The position numbers and the translations under genes were made by a program. A stretch of 64,000 bases of DNA from positions 1 through 64,000 of the forward strand of contig NZ_JAAXCQ010000020.1 of the NCBI RefSeq assembly GCF_012272855.1. The letters run 5' to 3'. The number at the start of each line of letters is the position of its first letter. The stretch's first letter is position 1. Below, piece after piece: positions 9,158 to 19,522 of the stretch. This DNA comes from Arenibacter sp. 6A1. GTDB lineage: Bacteria > Bacteroidota > Bacteroidia > Flavobacteriales > Flavobacteriaceae. The notes beneath the pieces are model-generated. The model saw only the letters and a list, made by a program, of their open reading frames with translations, made no database searches and had not been told where the DNA came from.

Positions 9158-11461
9158 CTACTCAACGACAATCTCATCTACTTTTATAGTTGCATTGGCT
9201 CCGGACATATGATGTTCTTGCGGAATAGGATTTATGTGTTTTCCAATAATTTTAAGACTCTTTACCTTAACTGGATTAAACCCAATCTGAAAAGGTATTT
9301 TGTTTCTTCCTTGAACATGGCTAATGTCTATTTTATCAGTTTCACCTAATTTATAATAATCCTTTCCGTTCTCGGACCCATGGACTTCCACATTTTTTGG
9401 CGGATAAATACCAGCAATCGTAAAGCGTAGCGCATCAAATTTAACCTCCTTTACAGCGGTCAAGGAATCAAATTCTATTGTTACTTCCATACCATTTTTG
9501 AAGGATACCCAGTTAGGATCACTTTTATTCAATTTACCATAGTTGAGATCCGTTAGCTTTTTCAAATCAGGGGATTCATCCAATTTTCCGGCTGCCTTAT
9601 GAACATAAAAATCCATGGATGACGTATAGCCTACAGCTTCGCCATCCTTAAAAGCCCTTGCTTTAATGGAGGTAGAATGGTTTATTTTAAAGGACCCATT
9701 ATATGACTTCGATTCCATGGTTGGTTCCGAGCCGTCAAGTGTATAGAAAATTTCCAAATCATTCACTTCAGTTTTTAAAGCTATTTCGATATGATCTCCC
9801 TGACCTGTATGGTCTATCCAAGGGCTAAATGCACTTACGGCGTACCGAACACCTTGATTATCCAATCGTAAAAATTGGGTTTGAAGGCGATTTGTAAAGT
9901 TGTCCCAGTCTTTGATCTCCGGAGAGGTCCAGCCACTCTCTGCTATGGCATACAATCTTGGAAAAGTCATATAGGTAAGCTTGCCCCAGTCGCTTATAGA
10001 CTCTGTCCACATATTGGCCTGAATCCCTTTTATTAGGCCAGCTTCCTCTTCTGAAATATCTTTGGGAATAACATCATAGCTATAGGCAGTGGATAATAAT
10101 AATTGGGAATAGCCTAAATTTGGCTCTAAGTCGTCGTGTCCCTGCTTTAGATCTATATAACAATAGTTGCTGGGGGTCATGATTACTTCATGTCCCATCT
10201 TGGCGGCTTCTATACCGCCTTCCTCGCCTCGCCAACTCATGACCGTGGCATTGGGAGCCAGGCCACCTTCCAATATTTCATCCCAACCAATCATGATTTT
10301 GCCACGGGCGTTGATGATTTTTTCAATTCGCTTTATAAAATAGCTTTGTAGTTCGTAAACATCCTTTAACCCCTCTTCCTTTATTTTACGTTGAGCATCG
10401 GGATCTTTTAACCATTGGCTTTTGTTGCATTCGTCCCCTCCAATATGCATATAATTAAAAGGAAATAGGTCCATCACCTCATTCAACATTTTTTCGGCAA
10501 ATACAAAAGTCTCCTCTTTTCCTGGGTTCAAAGTATTATTTTTCACCACACCCCCAGTAGCCACATATTTTTCGGAATTGACGCAGCCAATTTCTGGGTA
10601 GGAAGCTACCATGGCCTGGGCATGCCCTGGCATATCAATTTCGGGAACCACCTCTATAAAACGTTCTTTGGCATATGCTACAATCTCTTTGATATCCTCT
10701 TGGGTATAATAGCCCCCGTAGGAAGGCTTTTCCCCTGGTTTTTGAATAGGCCTTCCAAACCAATTGGAAACATTCTCGTCAGTGATATTGTAATCCATAC
10801 GCCATGCCCCAACCTCCGTAAGCTTGGGATAGCTCTTAATTTCTACCCGCCAACCTTGATCATCGGTCAGATGCCAATGAAACCGGTTCAGTTTGGATTC
10901 TGCCATAAAATCCAGCACTTCCATCACTTGCTCCTTATCAAAAAAATGACGGGATACATCTAACATATAACCCCTCCATTCAAAAGCGGGCTTGTCCTGA
11001 ATACGCACCGAAGGGACTCCCCAGACTATGTTGGGTTGCAACTTTCCACTGTAAAAGGACACCGGCAATAATTGCTTTAGAGACTGTAGCGCATAAAAGA
11101 ATCCGGCTTCCGAACCAGCCATTATACTGATTTTTTTAGGGTTTACTTCCAAGTTATAAGCCTCTTCTACAATAGTTGCGTCCGTTGAAAAAACTATGTC
11201 CCCCTTGTCACCAATATCCACTTTTGGTTTCCATCCTGACACAACTGTAAATTGATCAAAAAACAAATTGGCAAGAGCCAATTGGGCTCTGGATTCTACC
11301 GAAACGGTCGTATTTTCATTTATTTCAAAATACCCTATTTCTACCATCAATTGTTCGGGTTGTGGAATAATGGCAACCTCACCTATTTCTATGTTTTTTT
11401 GCACACAAGACATATTGGCCAAGGCTGCCAAAAGAAGTATAATGCTATATTTATTTATCAT
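9158..11461 (-). CDS. GH20 beta-N-acetylhexosaminidase lipoprotein
   Basis: The protein removes terminal beta-linked GlcNAc or GalNAc by substrate-assisted catalysis. Its 767 residues run: a lipoprotein signal ending in LANMSC (Cys19); a GH20b-like N-domain (about 30-150) with IIPQPEQ; the (beta/alpha)8 catalytic domain (about 155-510) with RHFF, HWHLTDDQGWR and the catalytic pair Asp343-Glu344 in HIGGDECNKSQW; a chitobiase-type C-terminal domain with YTLDGSEPT (about 555-610); and a discoidin-like end (about 630-767). The lipobox predicts outer-membrane anchoring. It follows the GH29 gene in the same locus, consistent with stepwise trimming of a fucosylated N-acetylhexosamine glycan. Confidence 0.96.
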   Translation of the reverse strand: MINKYSIILLLAALANMSCVQKNIEIGEVAIIPQPEQLMVEIGYFEINENTTVSVESRAQLALANLFFDQFTVVSGWKPKVDIGDKGDIVFSTDATIVEEAYNLEVNPKKISIMAGSEAGFFYALQSLKQLLPVSFYSGKLQPNIVWGVPSVRIQDKPAFEWRGYMLDVSRHFFDKEQVMEVLDFMAESKLNRFHWHLTDDQGWRVEIKSYPKLTEVGAWRMDYNITDENVSNWFGRPIQKPGEKPSYGGYYTQEDIKEIVAYAKERFIEVVPEIDMPGHAQAMVASYPEIGCVNSEKYVATGGVVKNNTLNPGKEETFVFAEKMLNEVMDLFPFNYMHIGGDECNKSQWLKDPDAQRKIKEEGLKDVYELQSYFIKRIEKIINARGKIMIGWDEILEGGLAPNATVMSWRGEEGGIEAAKMGHEVIMTPSNYCYIDLKQGHDDLEPNLGYSQLLLSTAYSYDVIPKDISEEEAGLIKGIQANMWTESISDWGKLTYMTFPRLYAIAESGWTSPEIKDWDNFTNRLQTQFLRLDNQGVRYAVSAFSPWIDHTGQGDHIEIALKTEVNDLEIFYTLDGSEPTMESKSYNGSFKINHSTSIKARAFKDGEAVGYTSSMDFYVHKAAGKLDESPDLKKLTDLNYGKLNKSDPNWVSFKNGMEVTIEFDSLTAVKEVKFDALRFTIAGIYPPKNVEVHGSENGKDYYKLGETDKIDISHVQGRNKIPFQIGFNPVKVKSLKIIGKHINPIPQEHHMSGANATIKVDEIVVE

Positions 11462-11821
11462 TTCATAATTTGTTTATTATTCATTGTATACTGATCCCTG
11501 CCAAACAAAACTGAGCCGTTTATTATATATCCTAGCACTATAAAATTAATTGTAAAAGCCTTTCTTCACAGTAACAAAAAAGCTCTTTATAGCCTAGCAT
11601 ACTAGTATTTTTGAATTACTTTTAAACTATTGTTCCTGCTTAGCAATTACTGTTATTACCCTTTTAAATACATTCCAAACATTATAGACATCATTTTAAT
11701 CTCCCCTAGGCTCTTACCCCTTAAAAAGAGGTATTGAAGACTAGGATTGGAAAAGCATAGAGTGATAAAATTTAATCATTCACTTTAGGTTAAGAACAAG
11801 TTATTTTTATTGAAAGGTCAT
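11462..11821. other. 360-bp gap between GH29 and GH20 genes
   Basis: AT-rich spacer with no gene. It could hold a secondary promoter for the GH20 gene, but no -33/-7 pair was convincing. Confidence 0.5.
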
Positions 11822-13918
11822 TTATTTAGTAAACACCCCTATTTCACCAACAGATAATCTTTTATCATCATCAATTATTTTAACACCTTTCAATTTAATG
11901 TATCTTGCTTCAGATGTTTTAAATTTTACCGTTTGTTCTATAGGATTATTTTTAATATTCGAAAACTCCCCTGTAGAGGCTATTGTCCATGTTTTATTAT
12001 CTGTACTTGTTGAAAATTCATATTGCGAAATAATGCCAAATGGCCATCTGCCCTGAATTGGCATATAGGTAAAACCTTGCAACAAATACGTCTTTCCTAA
12101 ATCAATAATAACTTCGTTGGGACTATCTTTTGCTCCGCTAGTCCAAGAACTTGTAAGATTATCGTCAATAATCCTATAAGCATCTTTAAGATTTCCTGAA
12201 CTTACTTTAAGCACCTCCCAATCTTTCTTACTGATATCAAAATAAACTTCTCTAATCCCTGTTTTTTCCGCGTTTTCGGGATTATACGAAATTGCTTTTA
12301 TCGTTGTAGGCTTATTTAATTTAAAAGCTGTATCGTATTTCCGGGAGTTTTCTGATGGTTCCGAACCATCTAAGGTGTAATAGATAATTATATTTTTATC
12401 GGCAACCTCCATGGTTACTATAGCCTTTTTATCCCTAGTGATAATAGGCTGTGTAAGTAAATTTGGAGCACGGTATAATTCTATGTTTGAAATAATCGGT
12501 TCTGCTTTTGATCCGGTAATATTTACTCTAATTTCTGAAGCTTCGATCGAATCAAATCTTAATATTCTTTTTACACCAATAGTCGTTTGCTTGTCTATAA
12601 GTTTCCAATTTCCATCTACTTTAGCCTCTACGGTAAATCCATATACCCGTTGACCTAGCGCAATATATTCTTGAAGTAAAATCCTATTTACTTCGGTTGG
12701 TTTATCAAATGACATGCTAATGGATGCTGTGGTAACCCCATCATCTGTTGTCCAATATGTTTTCTCATCCCCATCATTTACATTGTTAGCTACAAACTCA
12801 GAATGATTTCCTCTAACATTTGTTGCGCTCACTTTAATGCCTTTGGCTACATCATTAGCAAAATCTTTATCTATTTGCTGTTTTAATGCCTTTAATTGTG
12901 CAGCATCCTTCTCGTGTATCAACCCTCTGTTATCTACGGGCAGATTTAATAACAAAGAAGCATTTCTACCCACAGATTCATAATAAATGTTAACTAAATG
13001 TTCTAAAGATTTCACTTGAGAATCTTCGGATGGATGATAGTACCACCCTGGTCTAATGGATACATCACATTCCGCCGGCACCCAATGGGTACCATTTTCA
13101 TGGCCAGAAAGCAACTCTTTGTACTTAGGATACCCCGGATATACCTTGTTTCTTTCTAATAAACTCCAATTTGTTTCATTAGCCCAGCCTTCCTCATTAC
13201 CCACCCAACGAACTCCCGGACCACCATCTCCAAAAATAACCGCATTGGGCTGCAATTCCCTTACTATTTCTATGGCCTTATCCCATTGATAATAAGTTTT
13301 ATTATCAATTTTACGTGTTTCGTTGGCTCCTCCATAATAACCAGTACCTCCATTGGCCCCATCGAACCAAACTTCAAAAATCTCCCCATAATTGGTTAAT
13401 AGTTCTCGTAATTGATTGTGAAAATAGCTTACATATTCTGGTTTGCCATAGTCGGCATGGTTCCTATCCCAAGGTGATAAATACACCCCCATTTTTAATC
13501 CATATTCCGCGCAAGCTTCGGACAAATCCTTTAACACATCACCTTTACCGTTCTTCCAAGGAGAATTTTTTACGGAATGTTCTGTGTATTTTGATGGCCA
13601 TAAACAAAACCCATCATGGTGCTTGGCAGTTATAATAACCCCTTTCATGCCGGCTTCCTTCATGGTTTTCACCCATTGCCTGGCATCCAATCGTGTGGGG
13701 TTGAACTGTGCCGGTTTTTCACTTCCCATTCCCCATTCCATATTGGTGAACGTATTCATATTAAAATGAATAAAGCCATAATACTCCATATTGTGCCATG
13801 CCAATTGGCGTTCTGTAGGCAAAGGTCCGTATGGTTCGGGACCATCATTGTTCTGCGCATGGGAAATGCAGAAATTTAGTACTGCTATAAGTACAATATT
13901 TAGATAAAATTTACTCAT
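11822..13918 (-). CDS. GH29 alpha-L-fucosidase with discoidin-like modules
   Basis: A retaining fucosidase that releases terminal L-fucose. The 698 residues start with a signal peptide ending near SHAQ. The catalytic domain (about 25-335) shows the GH29 signatures YGFIHFNMNTF, ITAKHHDGFCLWPS, MGVYLSPWDRN and the nucleophile Asp186 in VWFDGANG. The compact YLSPWDRN form is common in the alpha-1,3/1,4-specific branch (GH29-B), though branch assignment is inference. After it come an F5/8-type-C-like module (about 345-470), a YTLDGSEPS Ig-like segment (about 480-545) and a second discoidin-like module (about 555-698), typical carbohydrate-binding parts. It sits 204 bp after SusD. Confidence 0.95.
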   Translation of the reverse strand: MSKFYLNIVLIAVLNFCISHAQNNDGPEPYGPLPTERQLAWHNMEYYGFIHFNMNTFTNMEWGMGSEKPAQFNPTRLDARQWVKTMKEAGMKGVIITAKHHDGFCLWPSKYTEHSVKNSPWKNGKGDVLKDLSEACAEYGLKMGVYLSPWDRNHADYGKPEYVSYFHNQLRELLTNYGEIFEVWFDGANGGTGYYGGANETRKIDNKTYYQWDKAIEIVRELQPNAVIFGDGGPGVRWVGNEEGWANETNWSLLERNKVYPGYPKYKELLSGHENGTHWVPAECDVSIRPGWYYHPSEDSQVKSLEHLVNIYYESVGRNASLLLNLPVDNRGLIHEKDAAQLKALKQQIDKDFANDVAKGIKVSATNVRGNHSEFVANNVNDGDEKTYWTTDDGVTTASISMSFDKPTEVNRILLQEYIALGQRVYGFTVEAKVDGNWKLIDKQTTIGVKRILRFDSIEASEIRVNITGSKAEPIISNIELYRAPNLLTQPIITRDKKAIVTMEVADKNIIIYYTLDGSEPSENSRKYDTAFKLNKPTTIKAISYNPENAEKTGIREVYFDISKKDWEVLKVSSGNLKDAYRIIDDNLTSSWTSGAKDSPNEVIIDLGKTYLLQGFTYMPIQGRWPFGIISQYEFSTSTDNKTWTIASTGEFSNIKNNPIEQTVKFKTSEARYIKLKGVKIIDDDKRLSVGEIGVFTK

Positions 13919-14122
13919 ATATAAAAAATTATAACTATCACTTATTTTAGTCCTCGGGCGATAAACCCAAAACTTCTATATCACTGCCTGACGGATACTT
14001 CCTTAGATTAAGAATAAAGGAGAGACTGATAAAAGCCTCTCCTTAATAACTCAACTAACTAATAAAAAACTACATTTAAAATCCATGTTCATCTTAACGA
14101 TCATGATATTATTTCGGGATTA

Positions 14123-15865
14123 TTATTCCCATCCTGGGTTCTGTTTCAATTCACCATTTGGATATAAACCTATTTGACTTGGAGGAATGGGATATAAATA
14201 ATTTTTGTCCTCATTAAATTGTCGTGTTCTGGATGTACCTTGATAGGGCTCTATAAAACCATCAGCATTCGTCCTAGCAAAAGGCTCGTTTACTGCGTTG
14301 GGGTATACTTCGGGATTAAATTTGGCGCCCAATGGGTTCTGGGCTAAAAGTTGCCCCGCTTTCCATCTAACAATATCATCCCTACGCATTCCCTCTGCAG
14401 CCAATTCAACTCTTCTCTCCCTTCGAATTTCGTCTATTAGAACAGATACCGCAGGGATTTCTGCAATACTTCCATCAAAATCCGAATCTGGATCACGCAC
14501 CAAGTCTACTAGGGTCATATGAGGCATTCCTACTCTATTTCTTAGAAGATTAATGGATATATCCAAATCACTTTGTGAAAGCGTACCAAGTTCTGCCTTT
14601 GCTTCCGCATAGATCAAGTATATTTCGCCTAAACGGAAAATGTATACTCCATCATCTGCCGCACCGGGGATTTGTAAAGACCTATCTGTGTTGCTAAACT
14701 TTTTTATTGCATAGCCAGAAGGCCAGTTACTATTGAAAGGAGGTACTCGCCCATTATCCTCATTAAAATATTCATCCGGCCCTGCCAATTTTAAATCGCC
14801 TTTGTTCCAAATAGTTTGCGACATCCTAGGGTCTCTATTAGCCATCTCGTCTTCTATAAAGTCATAATCAGTTGTTTCATCAAACAACGGACTTAATGAA
14901 ATAGGAAGCCCATCGGCAGCTAAAAAATCATCAGCAAGAGACTTGGAAATACCGGTCATTGCTTGTAATAAAATAAAACGTTGCGACCAATGCGTAATAC
15001 CTAGATCCGTGGAAAAGTGTCTAGCTAAAATGGTCTCAGAACTGGTTCCTGGTAACGGTAAGGTGAAATAGTTGTAAAAACTATTCTCCGGTCCTCCATC
15101 TTGGTGCAGTGCGTATCCATTCTCGTTCATTATTGCTTCTGCCGAAATTACTGCTTGGTTAAGTAAATCTGCATAGGGCTCTGATTTCTCATGGTATTTT
15201 CTAAATGTTCCTTCATAAAGTGCAATTCTTGCTTTTAGGGCATGTGCCACATAACCATCAATATTTTCTTTATTACCAATTTCCAGAGGTAGATGGGCAA
15301 TAGCAAAATCAAGATCGGCCATAATGTTTGTTATAACTGTAGCTCTGGGATCCCTTGCTTTGTATACCTCAGGATCAGTCTCAGAAAGGGCCTTATCAAA
15401 CCAAGGAACATCCCCATATTTTCTTACTTTATCAAAATAAAGGTATGCTCTGAAAAATCGACCTTCGGCCCGCCACCTATTTTTTGCTTCTTCCGACAAT
15501 GTAGAGGTTTCAATATTATCCAAAAAGAAATTTACGGATCTTATATTACCAAAATCCCATCCACCTCCACCATAGCTCGGGGGGTTATCATTTATAGTAT
15601 TTGCACCAAATGCAAAAATGTTTCCATCATTTTGAGCTATTTGGTTGTCACTATCATTATCTGCAGTCCAAATAAAGTCAACAAATCCACGCCCTTCTCT
15701 TGGAAAATAATCATAAAACTGGTTAGCGTAAACCTCAAAATCACTATCTGTTTTAAAAAAGTTTGATGCTGTGATTGAGCTCTCTGGCTCCAATTCCAAG
15801 GGGTCACTGCAAGCACCCAATAGGAGGATTAACAAGAATCCACATTTATATATATAGTTTTTCAT
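14123..15865 (-). CDS. susD-like: SusD/RagB-family glycan-binding outer-membrane lipoprotein
   Basis: SusD proteins cap the SusC transporter and capture oligosaccharide at the cell surface. The start is placed at 15865 because the protein then begins MKNYIYKCGFLLILLLGACSD, a lipoprotein signal with Cys19; the longer open frame upstream runs into the susC stop region. The 580 residues carry the family features: an N-terminal TPR-like part with WRAEGRFFRAYLYFDKVRKYGDVP, RDPRM in the middle, and the C-terminal segment IRRERRVELAAEGMRRDDIVRW, followed by NYLYPIPPSQ near the end. It starts 28 bp after susC and is surely cotranscribed with it. Confidence 0.97.
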   Translation of the reverse strand: MKNYIYKCGFLLILLLGACSDPLELEPESSITASNFFKTDSDFEVYANQFYDYFPREGRGFVDFIWTADNDSDNQIAQNDGNIFAFGANTINDNPPSYGGGGWDFGNIRSVNFFLDNIETSTLSEEAKNRWRAEGRFFRAYLYFDKVRKYGDVPWFDKALSETDPEVYKARDPRATVITNIMADLDFAIAHLPLEIGNKENIDGYVAHALKARIALYEGTFRKYHEKSEPYADLLNQAVISAEAIMNENGYALHQDGGPENSFYNYFTLPLPGTSSETILARHFSTDLGITHWSQRFILLQAMTGISKSLADDFLAADGLPISLSPLFDETTDYDFIEDEMANRDPRMSQTIWNKGDLKLAGPDEYFNEDNGRVPPFNSNWPSGYAIKKFSNTDRSLQIPGAADDGVYIFRLGEIYLIYAEAKAELGTLSQSDLDISINLLRNRVGMPHMTLVDLVRDPDSDFDGSIAEIPAVSVLIDEIRRERRVELAAEGMRRDDIVRWKAGQLLAQNPLGAKFNPEVYPNAVNEPFARTNADGFIEPYQGTSRTRQFNEDKNYLYPIPPSQIGLYPNGELKQNPGWE

Positions 15866-15893
15866 TTTTAAAGTTTTAATAAGTTTAACCATT

Positions 15894-18800
15894 TTAGAAG
15901 GTAAAATTAAGTCCCAAGGAATATGAACGAGCAAAAGCATAACTTTTACCAGATCCCCAACCATTAAATCCGTCTCTACTAATTTCAGGATCAAAACCCT
16001 CTATGATATCATCAATCTCAAACAAGTTTTGCCCAGTGAAATAGATATTGGCCGATTCAATAAAGCTCTTCTCCATTAACACTTTTGGCAAAGCATAGTT
16101 TATTGTTAATTGCTTCATTCTTAAATAGGAGAAATCCTGTAAATACCTATCAGACGTTTCATTATTAAAATTACCTTGGTTACCAAGGACACGTGGCCAA
16201 TACCCGTCCTTATTACTTTCCGTCCAATAATTTAAATGATTTACTTGTGGTGTACCGTTCTCATCTGGCCAGAACAGCCCCCCCCCAAGGTTTAGGTCTC
16301 TTTTTCCTACCCCTTGCATAAACATATCGATGGAGAAATTCTTCCATCGAGACCCAAGACTAATACCGTAGGTGTAACGCGGGGTACTGTTTCCTATAAT
16401 TTTCAAATCTCCCGGGTTGTCAACGGTTACAACTCCATTGTCTATTATATTATTTCCATCTTGGTCTACATACCATACGTCGCCACCTTCAATTTGAAGT
16501 CCCGTTCTATTAGAATAGTCTAGTCCAGAGGCAAGATACTCCTCTCTTGAGTCAAATAAACCATTGGTTTCATAGCCCCAAATTTCTCCAATTTTTTGTC
16601 CTTCATAAAAGGCAGCCGATAAGCTTTTCGTTGGATTGTCATACTTGGTGATTTCACCTTGAGAATCTGCAATATTAAAGCCTAGGTTATAATCTAACTC
16701 GCCAATCCTATCTCTCCACATTAATTCAAACTCCCAACCTTTGGTGATAGACTCCACAGCATTTGCCTGAGGAGCCCCAGTACCCAAGGTAGCTGGCAGC
16801 GCCGTTGCTGGACCAAGTTGATCCACAACCTCTCTTTCATAGTAATCAAAAGAAAATTGCATTCGGGATTTCAGTAACGAAGCATCTATCCCGATATTCT
16901 TAGTAGTTGCTGTTTCCCAAGTTAACGAACTACTAACAAGTGAAGGACGTCTAATTGATAATGGACGATTGCCATTTAAAATTGTTCCTGGCCTAAACGA
17001 ATTTAGTGTAGGCAAATAGGGGAAGAAATCAAGATTATTTGAGTCAAGTGATTGATTCCCCAGTGAACCGTATGATCCTCTAAATTTAAAATCATTGACT
17101 ACAGACTTTAATCCCTCGAAAAAAGATTCGTTAGAAATCCTCCAACCAGCAGAAACTGATGGAAAAAATGCCCAACGATCTGCTTTTGGAAAACGGGAAG
17201 TTGCATCATATCTACCGCTCAATTCTAGAAGATACTTATCTTTGAAAATATAGTTCAAGCGATAAAAATAGCCTTGTAATCCCCAAGAAATATTAAATTC
17301 TGAAGCTGTTGCCGTACCTGTTGTAAGGTTTAAAGATGGTAGTTCATCTGTAAGTAAGTTTGTGTTACTGGAGTTAGAAAAACCAAATGATTTACTTTCC
17401 TCATTAAAACCTAAGGCCGCTTTAAAATAATGACTTTCAGCGAATGTTTTTTCATACTCTGTATAAATATTAATCGCGTAATAATCATTTATCTCATCGT
17501 TGAGGTATAATGCGGTTGGTGTGGTATGAACTGTACTTGCTGCATTTAATTCCGATGGCCCTTCAAAACGTTCCACCATTTTTTTGTGCTGTTTCCTATG
17601 TTGATTATAGGCGTTGAAGGAATATGAACCGTTAATTTTAAGCCCCTCCAAGGGTATTATCACCCCTCCAACAGTTACCCAAGAGTCATTTGTCTGGGTT
17701 TTATCCCTACCACCATCTTTTAATAGGGCGAGTGGGGATTCTGTATTTGTCCCATCAGGATTCTCAATCGGGATAAAAATATTCTTTCTGGTAAGATCGT
17801 GCCACAAGGTACCTACTCCTGGATAGGTAAAAGGGGCGTCTTTATTGGTACGTGTAAAAACAGTGTTCAAATTAAGTTCTAGCCAGTTGGTAACATTAAA
17901 ATCAAATTTCCCTCTAATATTAGATCGTGTATAACTGTCATTTCCATATTTTAAAATCCCCTCTTGATCGAGTCTTCCTGCGGATACAAAATAGGATAGG
18001 TTATCATTTCCACCCCTTATGGAAACATTGCTTTGGGAAATAGGGTTAGAGTTAGCAAAAATAGTTTCAAACCAATCTGTATTGCCCACATATATATACT
18101 TTGTAGGGTCATTGGGATTGATAATTGCTGCAGGGTTATTTTCAGGATCATTGAAATAAGCCGTTAAGCGTTCTTTCGTCTCTGCATTGAAAGGAGCCCC
18201 CGTTCCAAGGTTTTTACTCTTTTCCTCTCTAAACTGTACCAATTGCATTGAATTTACTAAGTCCGGAATCTCCGTAGGTTTATTTAAAGAATAGTTATGA
18301 CTTACTTCGACCATAGGCTTGGCATTTTTATTTCCTTTTTTTGTAGTAATCAGCACCACACCAAAAGCTGCCCTTGAACCATAAATAGCCGCCGCAGAAG
18401 CATCTTTCAGCACCGAGACACTGGCTACTTCATTCGGGTTAAGTATATTAGGGTCCATTTCTACACCATCAACAAGAACCAAAGGTCCGCCACCATTGGT
18501 AGAGGTAAATCCCCTAATATTAAAAGATGCCCCCGATCCCGCAGCACCATCAGAAAAATTAATATTAAGATTGGGTAATAATCCTTGTAGACCTTGTCCT
18601 AAGCTAGTTATTGGTCGATCCTCCAAAGCTTCAGCCGACGTTACAGATACCGCCCCTGTCAAGTTAATCTTCTTTTGTGTTCCATACCCAACTACGACTA
18701 CTTCCTCTAGGCCAGCCGCATCTTCCTCCAAAATCACAGAAAGCTTTGTTTGCCCGTTAACAGAAATTTCTTTTGTAGCGAACCCCAAATAAGAGATTAC

Positions 18801-19136
18801 CAATATGGCCTTCTGGTCGGAAACGGTTATATTGTAAAAACCATCAAAATCGGCTGTCACTCCATTAGTGGTTCCTTTTTCCACAACGTTCGCTCCAGAT
18901 AATGGGTTCCCATTTATATCTGTAATTGTTCCGCTTACCGTTTGTTGTTCTAGGATATTGACAGAACTGGGGATAACTGTAATTGTTTTACCCGTTTTTG
19001 AAATAATCTTTGTATCGTTTTCAGTGTGGCTCATTGCTACCTGAAAACTCAGTGCCATTAATAGCAGAGGGAAAGATCCACATCTCCTTTTAAATTTGGA
19101 AGTGGTAATCTTCCGTAAATTTTGATTCATACTCAT
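15894..19136 (-). CDS. susC-like: SusC/RagA-family TonB-dependent transporter
   Basis: A 1080-residue outer-membrane barrel that imports oligosaccharides with energy from TonB-ExbBD. After a hydrophobic N-terminal signal (LLLMALSFQVAMS) it has a carboxypeptidase-regulatory-like domain (about 65-145, GTITDINGNPLSGANVVEKG), the TonB-box-like EEVVVVGYGTQKK, the SusC signature LKDASAAAIYGSRAAFGVVLITTKKG in the plug, then the long barrel ending in aromatic F (SLGLNFTF), as outer-membrane porins do. It is the first gene of the leftward operon and is divergent from the HTCS regulator. No N-terminal sigma/anti-sigma extension is present, which agrees with HTCS control. Confidence 0.97.
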   Translation of the reverse strand: MSMNQNLRKITTSKFKRRCGSFPLLLMALSFQVAMSHTENDTKIISKTGKTITVIPSSVNILEQQTVSGTITDINGNPLSGANVVEKGTTNGVTADFDGFYNITVSDQKAILVISYLGFATKEISVNGQTKLSVILEEDAAGLEEVVVVGYGTQKKINLTGAVSVTSAEALEDRPITSLGQGLQGLLPNLNINFSDGAAGSGASFNIRGFTSTNGGGPLVLVDGVEMDPNILNPNEVASVSVLKDASAAAIYGSRAAFGVVLITTKKGNKNAKPMVEVSHNYSLNKPTEIPDLVNSMQLVQFREEKSKNLGTGAPFNAETKERLTAYFNDPENNPAAIINPNDPTKYIYVGNTDWFETIFANSNPISQSNVSIRGGNDNLSYFVSAGRLDQEGILKYGNDSYTRSNIRGKFDFNVTNWLELNLNTVFTRTNKDAPFTYPGVGTLWHDLTRKNIFIPIENPDGTNTESPLALLKDGGRDKTQTNDSWVTVGGVIIPLEGLKINGSYSFNAYNQHRKQHKKMVERFEGPSELNAASTVHTTPTALYLNDEINDYYAINIYTEYEKTFAESHYFKAALGFNEESKSFGFSNSSNTNLLTDELPSLNLTTGTATASEFNISWGLQGYFYRLNYIFKDKYLLELSGRYDATSRFPKADRWAFFPSVSAGWRISNESFFEGLKSVVNDFKFRGSYGSLGNQSLDSNNLDFFPYLPTLNSFRPGTILNGNRPLSIRRPSLVSSSLTWETATTKNIGIDASLLKSRMQFSFDYYEREVVDQLGPATALPATLGTGAPQANAVESITKGWEFELMWRDRIGELDYNLGFNIADSQGEITKYDNPTKSLSAAFYEGQKIGEIWGYETNGLFDSREEYLASGLDYSNRTGLQIEGGDVWYVDQDGNNIIDNGVVTVDNPGDLKIIGNSTPRYTYGISLGSRWKNFSIDMFMQGVGKRDLNLGGGLFWPDENGTPQVNHLNYWTESNKDGYWPRVLGNQGNFNNETSDRYLQDFSYLRMKQLTINYALPKVLMEKSFIESANIYFTGQNLFEIDDIIEGFDPEISRDGFNGWGSGKSYAFARSYSLGLNFTF

Positions 19137-19223
19137 TTAGTTTGGTGGTTAATTATTGCTTTATGATACTCCCTCGTTTTCCATGGTTTATGAAATTATT
19201 CATGGCTCAAAAAAGTAGTCCAT

Positions 19224-19231
19224 CAAATCTA
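19224..19231 (-). promoter_or_regulatory. Possible -7 box of the susC operon
   Basis: On the minus strand the sequence reads TAGATTTG, a full match to TAnnTTTG, about 90 bp before susC. No TTG is found at the usual 17-23-nt distance upstream, which is common at activator-dependent promoters but leaves this call weak. Confidence 0.3.
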
Positions 19232-19459
19232 TTGGTCAATGAGTAAATATATAGACAGATAACTGGTTTCCTTGGGGGTTGAATTATACGATACGCCTCC
19301 TAAAAACTAACTTTTTATGGGGTTCATTTGTACTTTCACCAACCACAACATCCATATATTCATTTAATTACAAGACTTTTACAACTACCTACAACACTAA
19401 AAACCAAAATATTTACCATAGGTGAAATTTCAATTTTTCCTGGATGATCCGCTAAATCG

Positions 19460-19467
19460 TATATTTG
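19460..19467 (+). promoter_or_regulatory. Possible -7 box of the HTCS gene
   Basis: TATATTTG is a full match to TAnnTTTG and lies 55 bp before the HTCS start, giving a leader of about 45-50 nt. No clear -33 TTG is present at the usual spacing. Confidence 0.4.
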
Positions 19468-19522
19468 AATCATGTCCATTAATAATATTGTATTTTTAAC
19501 ATCCCCAGAACGTTTATAATGA